Origin: Pseudomonas viridiflava | GTDB lineage: Bacteria > Pseudomonadota > Gammaproteobacteria > Pseudomonadales > Pseudomonadaceae | Assembly (NCBI RefSeq): GCF_900590885.1 | Contig: NZ_UUON01000022.1 | Location: 1 to 64,000, forward strand | Length of the DNA: 64,000 bases | Reading direction: 5' to 3' | Shown: positions 59,199 through 64,000 of the stretch, piece by piece | How the letters are laid out: each line of letters begins with the position of its first letter | Numbering within the stretch: the first letter of the stretch is position 1 | The notes under the pieces: model-generated | Told to the model about the DNA's origin: nothing | The model's database searches: none | Seen by the model: only the letters and a program-made list of their open reading frames with translations | Translations under genes and position numbers: made by a program

Positions 59199-59699
59199 CT
59201 ACTGCAATACGAAATTAGTGAAGAGCGCCTGCTCGACCACGACTTTGCCGAGTTCTTTCTGGGCCACTTCCTGCACGCTGGCAGTGACCTTCTGACGCAG
59301 CATTTCCTGGCCCACCGGGGTGGCGAGGGTGTCGAAGCTCTGGCTGGAGAACAGCATCACCAGGTTGTTGCGGATCACCGGCATGTGCACCTTGAGCGCT
59401 TCCAGGTCGCCCTTGTCACGCGCGAGCAAGGTAATGCTCACCTGCAGGTAGCGTTGACGACCGTTCTGGTTGAAGTTGGCCACGAAGGCCGGAAGCATGG
59501 GCTCGAAGATTGCCGGTTGCTTGACGTTACTGGCGGTTTCGGCGGCGGCGGCCGGTTTGCTTGCACTGCTGTGCATGATGTACCAGGTACCACCCACCGA
59601 GGCGCCGATGGCCAGGAGCAGGCCCAGGACTATGATCAGGATAAGCTTGAGCTTGCCTTTGCCTGCGGGTGCTTTTGCTGCGTCGTCGCTCTTCGCCAT
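59199..59699 (-). CDS. fliL: Flagellar basal body protein FliL
   Basis: This 166-residue protein has a cytoplasmic Lys/Ala-rich N-terminus, one membrane helix (about 19-40, LILIIVLGLLLAIGASVGG) and a periplasmic FliL domain that surrounds stators. It is the first gene of the operon fliL-flhB. A sigma-54 promoter lies at 59750-59765. Confidence 0.93.
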   Translation of the reverse strand: MAKSDDAAKAPAGKGKLKLILIIVLGLLLAIGASVGGTWYIMHSSASKPAAAAETASNVKQPAIFEPMLPAFVANFNQNGRQRYLQVSITLLARDKGDLEALKVHMPVIRNNLVMLFSSQSFDTLATPVGQEMLRQKVTASVQEVAQKELGKVVVEQALFTNFVLQ

Positions 59700-59749
59700 G
59701 CCAATAATCCGTCACTATTCGGGGATTCATAGATCTACGGAAAGGCAAG

Positions 59750-59765
59750 AGCAAGTGTTATGCCA
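59750..59765 (-). promoter_or_regulatory. Sigma-54 promoter of the fliL operon
   Basis: On the minus strand TGGCATAACACTTGCT matches the RpoN consensus TGGCACG-N4-TTGCW closely. The expected start is near 59739, 40 bases before fliL. Confidence 0.85.
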
Positions 59766-59805
59766 GAGTTGTCTGGTAATCGGGGAAGAAGGCACACCAC
59801 AAACC

Positions 59806-59901
59806 AAATGTGGGAGGGGGCTTGCCCCCGATGGCGGTGGGTCAGTTATAAATGTATCAACTGACACTCCCTCATCGGGGGCAAGCCCCCTCCCACATTT
59901 T
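59806..59901. repeat. REPIN between fliK and fliL
   Basis: Paired inverted REP arms (ATGTGGGAGGGGGCTTGCC type) lie between the fliK stop and the fliL promoter. They may insulate fliL from fliK read-through. Confidence 0.9.
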
Positions 59902-59920
59902 GAACTTTGTAGGGCTTGAA

Positions 59921-61258
59921 TCAGGCGTAGTAATCGACGGCGCTGGAGCCGATCACCGTGGAGGTTACCGGCGCCACGGCTTCAGCCACATCAATGTGGT
60001 TGCCGCTGTCGCCGTTGTCACCGCCACGCCCGCTGCCACTTACACCACGGGTCTGGGCCTGCTGTTGCTGCTGCTCCTGGCCACGGGACTGGTCGGAGAC
60101 GTTTACGTCCACCTGCCCCATGCCTTGCTGGGCAAACATCTCGCGCAGGCGACCGGACTGGCTTTCCAGCGCTTCACGCACCACCGGGTGGGCGCTCATG
60201 AAGTTGACCTGGGCCTGCTGGTCGGCGGTCATGTTGACCTTGATATCCAGGCGCCCCAGCTCGGCCGGTTGTAACTGGATCTCGGCCGACTTGAGGTTGG
60301 CGCTGGACAGGTACATCACGCGGTTGACGATCTCGTCGGTCCAGCCGCTCTGGTGCATGGCCAGCGGCGCATTGGTCACCGGCGGCAAGGCATTCGCGGT
60401 TTTTGGCGTGGCGGCCTGGGTCAGCGCGGCCAGGCGGTTGGCGAAGTCATCGACACGGGTGTCGCTGCTGGCTTCCTTCAGGTCCTTGAGACCGCCTTCG
60501 ATCAAGCCGCTGAAGGCCTTCTCGCCACCTGAATCCGTGCTGTCCTTGGTGGCTTGCTGGTCGACCATCGTGGCCATGCCGGCAGCGAAATTCTGCGCGG
60601 CAGTTGGCTGGTCCTGGGTCGGCGCCGGTGCGGTTTTGGCCGGCGTCTGGCTGCTGGCGGACACATGCCCGCCCTGCTCCATCGCCAAGCGTACTGCCGG
60701 CATGGCGTCGAGCGGGTCGGCCTCGGGGTCGAAGGCCGGCTTGGCCTCCTCGGTTGCGGCGATGGGCGCTGCGACCACCGGCGTCGCCTTGGCATCCTTG
60801 GCGTCGGCCACGGGCGCCGGGGTTTCCACCTGCACCGGCACGGCCACGGGGATCACGGCGGCAAGCATGGCCGGGTCGACGACCGGGTCGGCCGGGGGCT
60901 GTTGCACCAGGGTTGGATCGGCCGATGCATCGTCATCCTTGCTGGCGCTGTCGTCGGACTTGGCCGGCGGGCTGGCAGGCAAGGTATTGCCGCTATCGGC
61001 AACCGCCGGTGTGCTGGCGGCAGGCTTGTCGTCACCGGCGACAGGCTTGGCACTGGCATCGGCGGGCTTGTCCCGCGTGGGCTTGGGCGAGTTGTCGTCG
61101 GTTTTTACCGAGGGTTTTGCGCCTTGGTTGGCGAACACCTGAGCGAAGCCAGGGCCCTTGTCCCGTGGGTCCGCGGCCGCAACCGGCTGGGCGGCGACGG
61201 GCGCTTGAGGCTTGGCCGCAGGGGCAGCCTGAAGGAGCGAATTGGGGGCGACTGGCAT
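59921..61258 (-). CDS. fliK: Flagellar hook-length control protein FliK
   Basis: This 445-residue protein has a long disordered Ala/Pro/Asp-rich N-terminal two thirds and a C-terminal Flg_hook domain (about 320-405, with IQLQPAELGRLDIKVNM and VNFMSAHPVVREALESQ). It measures hook length and triggers the FlhB export switch. The gene ends with a Gln-rich tail. I chose ATG 61258 (MPVAPNSLLQ; GGAG 10 bases upstream); ATG 61279 is an alternative. It has its own sigma-54 promoter. The low-complexity part varies quickly between strains. Confidence 0.9.
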   Translation of the reverse strand: MPVAPNSLLQAAPAAKPQAPVAAQPVAAADPRDKGPGFAQVFANQGAKPSVKTDDNSPKPTRDKPADASAKPVAGDDKPAASTPAVADSGNTLPASPPAKSDDSASKDDDASADPTLVQQPPADPVVDPAMLAAVIPVAVPVQVETPAPVADAKDAKATPVVAAPIAATEEAKPAFDPEADPLDAMPAVRLAMEQGGHVSASSQTPAKTAPAPTQDQPTAAQNFAAGMATMVDQQATKDSTDSGGEKAFSGLIEGGLKDLKEASSDTRVDDFANRLAALTQAATPKTANALPPVTNAPLAMHQSGWTDEIVNRVMYLSSANLKSAEIQLQPAELGRLDIKVNMTADQQAQVNFMSAHPVVREALESQSGRLREMFAQQGMGQVDVNVSDQSRGQEQQQQQAQTRGVSGSGRGGDNGDSGNHIDVAEAVAPVTSTVIGSSAVDYYA

Positions 61259-61309
61259 AGGTAAAGGTCTCCACTGCATGGGGATCGGGGATGCAGTAAC
61301 AGGAGGTAG

Positions 61310-61325
61310 AGCAAGAGTCGGGCCA
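61310..61325 (-). promoter_or_regulatory. Sigma-54 promoter of fliK
   Basis: On the minus strand TGGCCCGACTCTTGCT matches TGGCACG-N4-TTGCW in all but one base. The expected start is near 61299, 41 bases before fliK. Confidence 0.85.
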
Positions 61326-61340
61326 GGTTTTTTGTTTTGT

Positions 61341-61581
61341 GTGTATATCCGTTATTTGGGTGATGGCTGGTATTGGTTCCGCCCTTACGGCGGGTCACTT
61401 TTGGAAAAGAGCCCCAAAAGTAACCAAAAGGGCTCTTGCCCCAACACTCGGCACCTCGCTTAGGCTCGGTGTGCCCGAACGCAGGCTTGAATCCGTGGGC
61501 CGCCGCGATGGGCCATCCTTGGCCCAGCGCGGCTAACCCGGCGTCCTGCCGGGTTACCCACGGATTCAAGCCTGCGTTCGG
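61341..61581 (-). repeat. Long dispersed repeat, copy 3 (inverted, diverged)
   Basis: Its reverse complement follows copies 1 and 2 module by module: a GGGTTAGCCGCG head, a GGGCCAAGGATGGCCC hairpin, GAGCCTAAGCGAGGTGCCGAGTG, the CCAAAAGTGACCCGC segment and a TAACGGATATACAC end. It contains the perfect inverted repeat 61475-61499/61557-61581, which copies 1 and 2 lack. Confidence 0.75.
61475..61581. repeat. Perfect 25-bp inverted repeat enclosing two hairpins
   Basis: The arms 61475-61499 and 61557-61581 are exact reverse complements (core GCAGGCTTGAATCCGTGGG). The 57 bases between them hold two further stems, GGGCCA..TGGCCC and TAACCCGGC..GCCGGGTTA. Transcribed, the whole unit would form a three-way-junction-like structure. 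Confidence 0.85.
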
Positions 61582-61675
61582 CCAGCGTGTTTAACGGGGC
61601 GCCTAGATCAAGATCACGATCACAAGCGCAGATCAAAAGACCGCTGACTTCGTCAGCGAAAAGGATGTAAGGGCC

Positions 61676-61730
61676 GGAGCAGAGCAGAGCAGAGCAGAGC
61701 AGAGCAAAGCAAAGCAGAGCAAAGCAGAGC
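61676..61730 (+). repeat. AGAGC/AAAGC pentanucleotide tandem repeat
   Basis: Eleven pentamers, mostly AGAGC with AAAGC variants. Related motifs in the opposite orientation (GCTTTGCTTTGG, CTTTTGATCT) occur at about 61778-61825. It is a likely length-variable tract. Confidence 0.85.
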
Positions 61731-61872
61731 AACAGCGCTTTTGATCTAACCACTCAGGTCGGCTCTTAGGCCGCCGTGCTCTGCTTTTGATCTGCTTTGC
61801 TTTGGCTTTTGATCTGAGATCGCCCCGTCAACCACGCTGGCCGGAATTCGACAGGGATGTGGGGGGTAAACC

Positions 61873-62082
61873 GGCAGGGATGCCGGTTTAGCCGCCCCGC
61901 GCCATGGATGGCGCGTGGCGGCGGCCCCCCACATCACTGTCGGATTACGGGCATGCCGAGCCTAGGCGAGGCACCGAGTGGTGGGGCGAAGGCTTTTTGG
62001 TTACTTTTGGGCCTTTCCAAAAGTGACCCGCTGTAAGAGCGGAACCCTAGGCAGCCGTTACCGCAGCAACGGATATGTACAC
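61873..62082 (+). repeat. Long dispersed repeat, copy 2
   Basis: Identical to window positions 1-117 over its first 117 bases, then diverged but collinear to the GGATATGTAC end. It shares its last 55 bases with the copy in front of atuF with few mismatches. Confidence 0.85.
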
Positions 62083-62094
62083 TGACAGACCGCC

Positions 62095-62119
62095 ATCGGG
62101 GGCAAGCTCCCTCCCACAC
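62095..62119 (-). repeat. Single REP at the lysR 3' end
   Basis: ATCGGGGGCAAGCTCCCTCC plus CACA, one arm of the REPIN type seen elsewhere, directly abutting the lysR stop codon and the end of dispersed repeat copy 2. Confidence 0.8.
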
Positions 62120-63031
62120 TCATGCCAGCACCATCCGCTCTTCGCCGACTTCCTCGGCATACCTGGCCACCACCTTCTGACACAACCCCACAATCTCCTC
62201 CACCAGCTCCACCCCCACCCGCCACGACACCACCACTTGCAAATTCGGCAGTTTCTGCGCCATCGGCAACATCACCAATTCCCCCCGCGCCAGTTCTTCC
62301 CTGACCAACACCGGCGGCAGCGCGCCAATGCCAAAGCCATCGCGCAGCAAGCGGGTAATTGCCGACACCGAATTCACACAGTTCATCCGCGGCGCGGCCA
62401 CGCCGTTGGCTTGCATCAGGCTCAATACATCCTGATGCGGGTGGGAATTTTTCGAATAGGTGATGATGCGCTCCTGGGCCAGTTCTGCCAGGGAGGCGTA
62501 GTCACGGTTATAGATCGAATGGCTGGCAACGATCCAGGCCATGGGGTGGCTGGCCAGCTCCAGGCTGCGCACGGTTTCCAGGCGCAGCAGGTCGGTTTGC
62601 AGGATCAGGTCGAGGAAGCCTTTTTGCAGCTGATCGCTGAGGTTCAATGCCGTATCGGCGACCAACTCGATTTCCACCAGCGGAAAGTGATCCATCAATT
62701 CTGCGACCAACGGGCTCAGCCAGGTGTGGATCACCGTGTCCATCGCGCCGATCCGAATACGCCCGACCTTGCTGCTGGTGGTCTCCAGCGACTGCTTCAA
62801 GCCCTGCATGGTGACCATCATCTGCTCGGCATAATCGAGCACCTTGAGGCCTTCCGGGGTCAGGCTCACACCCCTTGAATCACGCAGAAACAGCTTCACC
62901 CCCAACTCGCTTTCAAGCACCGCGATGCGGCTGGAGATCGAGGCCTGGGTGGTGAACAGCTTCTCGGCGGTCAGGCGAAAGCTCTTGAGCTTGGCCACCC
63001 AGACGAAGGTTTCGAGGAACTTCAAATTCAT
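62120..63031 (-). CDS. LysR-family transcriptional regulator
   Basis: This 303-residue regulator has an N-terminal winged helix-turn-helix (about 1-60, LTAEKLFTTQASISSRIAVLE) and a two-lobed effector domain (about 90-290). It is divergent from pxpA with a 175-base intergenic region, the usual layout for a LysR protein controlling the neighbouring operon. It probably regulates 5-oxoproline (or a related small acid) use. The effector cannot be read from the sequence. Confidence 0.88.
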   Translation of the reverse strand: MNLKFLETFVWVAKLKSFRLTAEKLFTTQASISSRIAVLESELGVKLFLRDSRGVSLTPEGLKVLDYAEQMMVTMQGLKQSLETTSSKVGRIRIGAMDTVIHTWLSPLVAELMDHFPLVEIELVADTALNLSDQLQKGFLDLILQTDLLRLETVRSLELASHPMAWIVASHSIYNRDYASLAELAQERIITYSKNSHPHQDVLSLMQANGVAAPRMNCVNSVSAITRLLRDGFGIGALPPVLVREELARGELVMLPMAQKLPNLQVVVSWRVGVELVEEIVGLCQKVVARYAEEVGEERMVLA

Positions 63032-63206
63032 GGGATCAACTTTTTCTTATGCATGGATCGGTTTTTATTAGTTGGACGCCGCACCGGGCCAGCGCCAAAA
63101 ATCGAGCTATTCCACGATAAGCGTCGTTGGGGTGTCAGGACAAGTTGCGAGTTCTGCGTAAAAAATCCCACACTACAAAAAAACAAAGCCTACAGGAGCG
63201 ACCAGC

Positions 63207-63947
63207 GTGAGCCGCCTATTACTGAATTGCGATATCGGCGAAAGCTTTGGCAACTGGACCATGGGTCTGGACGCCGAGGTGATGCCGTTCATTGATTGCG
63301 CCAACGTGGCGTGCGGCTTCCATGCCGGCGACCCGAGCATCATGCGCAAGACCGTCAGCCTGGCGCTCAAGCACGGCGTGCAAGTGGGCGCGCACCCGGC
63401 GTATCAGGATCTGCAAGGCTTCGGCCGCCGCTCCATGGCCTACACGCCGCAGGAAATCCAGGACCTGTTGCACTATCAGATCGGTGCCCTCGATGGGATT
63501 TGCCGTGCCCAGGGCGGGCGAGTCAGTTACGTCAAACCCCACGGCGCGATGTACAACGAAATGATGGCCAACCCGACTCAGTTGCGTGCGGTGATCCAGG
63601 CCATCGCCGCTTATGGCGACCTGCCACTGATGCTGCTGGCCACCCGCGATAACAGCGCCGCCCAGGCCTTGGGCGACGAATATGGCGTAACCCTGTGGTT
63701 CGAAGCCTTCGCCGACCGCGCCTATGACACCAAGGGTCACCTGGTCTCGCGTCAGTTACCCGGTGCCGTGCACCATGACTCCGACACTATCGTGCAACAG
63801 GCCCTGACCATTTCCCGAGGCGAGCCGCTGATCGCCAGCGACGGCAGCCCGTTGGTGTTGCAGGCCAACACCCTGTGTGTACACGGCGATAACGCCAGCT
63901 CGGTGGCCGCCGTGCAGCGCATCCGCGAGGCATTGAAGCCAGCATGA
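63207..63947 (+). CDS. pxpA: 5-oxoprolinase subunit PxpA (LamB/YcsF family)
   Basis: This 246-residue protein has the family's signature [17 protein letters not shown] at the start, [31 protein letters not shown] and [10 protein letters not shown]. With PxpB and PxpC it hydrolyses 5-oxoproline to glutamate with ATP. The start is GTG 63207, with AGGAG eight bases upstream. Its stop overlaps pxpB by 4 bases (ATGA). Confidence 0.92.
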   Translation: MSRLLLNCDIGESFGNWTMGLDAEVMPFIDCANVACGFHAGDPSIMRKTVSLALKHGVQVGAHPAYQDLQGFGRRSMAYTPQEIQDLLHYQIGALDGICRAQGGRVSYVKPHGAMYNEMMANPTQLRAVIQAIAAYGDLPLMLLATRDNSAAQALGDEYGVTLWFEAFADRAYDTKGHLVSRQLPGAVHHDSDTIVQQALTISRGEPLIASDGSPLVLQANTLCVHGDNASSVAAVQRIREALKPA

Positions 63948-64000
63948 AGCCACGCATTGAAGTGGTGGCCATCGACTGCCTGATGGTGCGGCTGTTCGAC
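63944..64000 (+). CDS. pxpB: 5-oxoprolinase subunit PxpB (partial, cut by window end)
   Basis: Only the first 19 codons are present, starting [19 protein letters not shown]. The sequence and its position coupled to pxpA fit the KipI/PxpB (carboxyltransferase domain 1) subunit. Identity rests mostly on gene order. Confidence 0.65.
   Translation, partial: MKPRIEVVAIDCLMVRLFD

Larger units (their letters stand above)
61259..62119. other. Gene-free repeat island, 861 bases
   Basis: Between fliK and the lysR gene. It holds the fliK sigma-54 promoter, copy 3 (inverted) and copy 2 of the long dispersed repeat, a perfect 25-bp inverted repeat, an AGAGC pentamer tract, several CTTTTGATCT/AGATCAAAAG boxes and a REP. 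Small reading frames here are produced by the repeats and are not called. Confidence 0.85.

Noticed and set aside
61341..61581. Repeat island considered as an IS element
   Set aside because: No transposase reading frame or target-site duplication is visible; it fits non-autonomous repeats.
61460..61753. A 97-codon frame with repeated leucine-rich LLCFALLCSALLC segments
   Set aside because: It is produced by the AGAGC tandem repeat and the dispersed repeat, not by a gene.

Overview
The window is chromosomal DNA of a Pseudomonas, most likely of the P. fluorescens group. The basis is a GC-rich, densely packed gene set, a pyoverdine locus in the order pvdL-pvdG-pvdS, a polar-flagellum/chemotaxis cluster in Pseudomonas order, and intergenic palindromes of the GTGGGAGGGGGCTTGCCCCCGA type that are typical of this group. 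No tRNA, rRNA, CRISPR array, prophage or IS transposase gene was seen.

Layout. 1-208: one copy of a long dispersed repeat. 209-985: AmpD/AmiD-type amidase. 1108-6619: a disulfide-bond/copper-stress module, with a two-component system (DsbS/DsbR type) divergent from an operon of DsbD, a membrane-anchored TlpA-like protein and DsbG. 6685-7707: an orphan protein, possibly 5'-truncated. 7793-22333: pyoverdine genes, with the 4292-residue NRPS PvdL, thioesterase PvdG and, divergently, the sigma factor PvdS with a Fur box; a candidate PvdS-dependent promoter precedes pvdG. 22638-23426: periplasmic binding protein. 23520-32647: acyclic terpene (citronellol/geraniol) catabolism, atuR divergent from atuABCDEF, with twin AtuR-type operators and a repeat block between atuE and atuF. 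32722-34484: exonuclease, PpnP and a MOSC protein. 34524-38340: CheV, a protein resembling an HPt domain without its histidine, and a NarL-type two-component pair. 38299-39219: YegS-like lipid kinase.

39435-61258 is the flagellar/chemotaxis block, all on the minus strand. Read in transcription order it is fliK, fliL-M-N-O-P-Q-R-flhB, two small cold-shock-fold genes, flhA-flhF-fleN-fliA, cheY-cheZ-cheA-cheB-motC-motD-parC-parP-cheW and a DUF2802 gene. By eye I find sigma-54-type promoters before fliK, fliL and flhA and a sigma-28-type promoter before cheV, which fits the FleQ/RpoN then FliA hierarchy of Pseudomonas. 61259-62119 is an 861-base gene-free island of dispersed repeats, a perfect 25-bp inverted repeat, AGAGC pentamers and a REP. 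The window ends with a LysR regulator divergent from 5-oxoprolinase genes pxpA and pxpB (pxpB cut by the edge).

The observations I rate highest are: (1) four short acidic EFExLL repeats in the CheA linker that resemble the CheY-docking peptides of FliM, FliN and CheZ encoded nearby; (2) a fusion of an Lgt-like membrane domain, lacking the HGG motif, to a TlpA-like thioredoxin; (3) an HPt-like protein without the phospho-acceptor histidine; (4) the dispersed repeat family with full, inverted and internally deleted copies.
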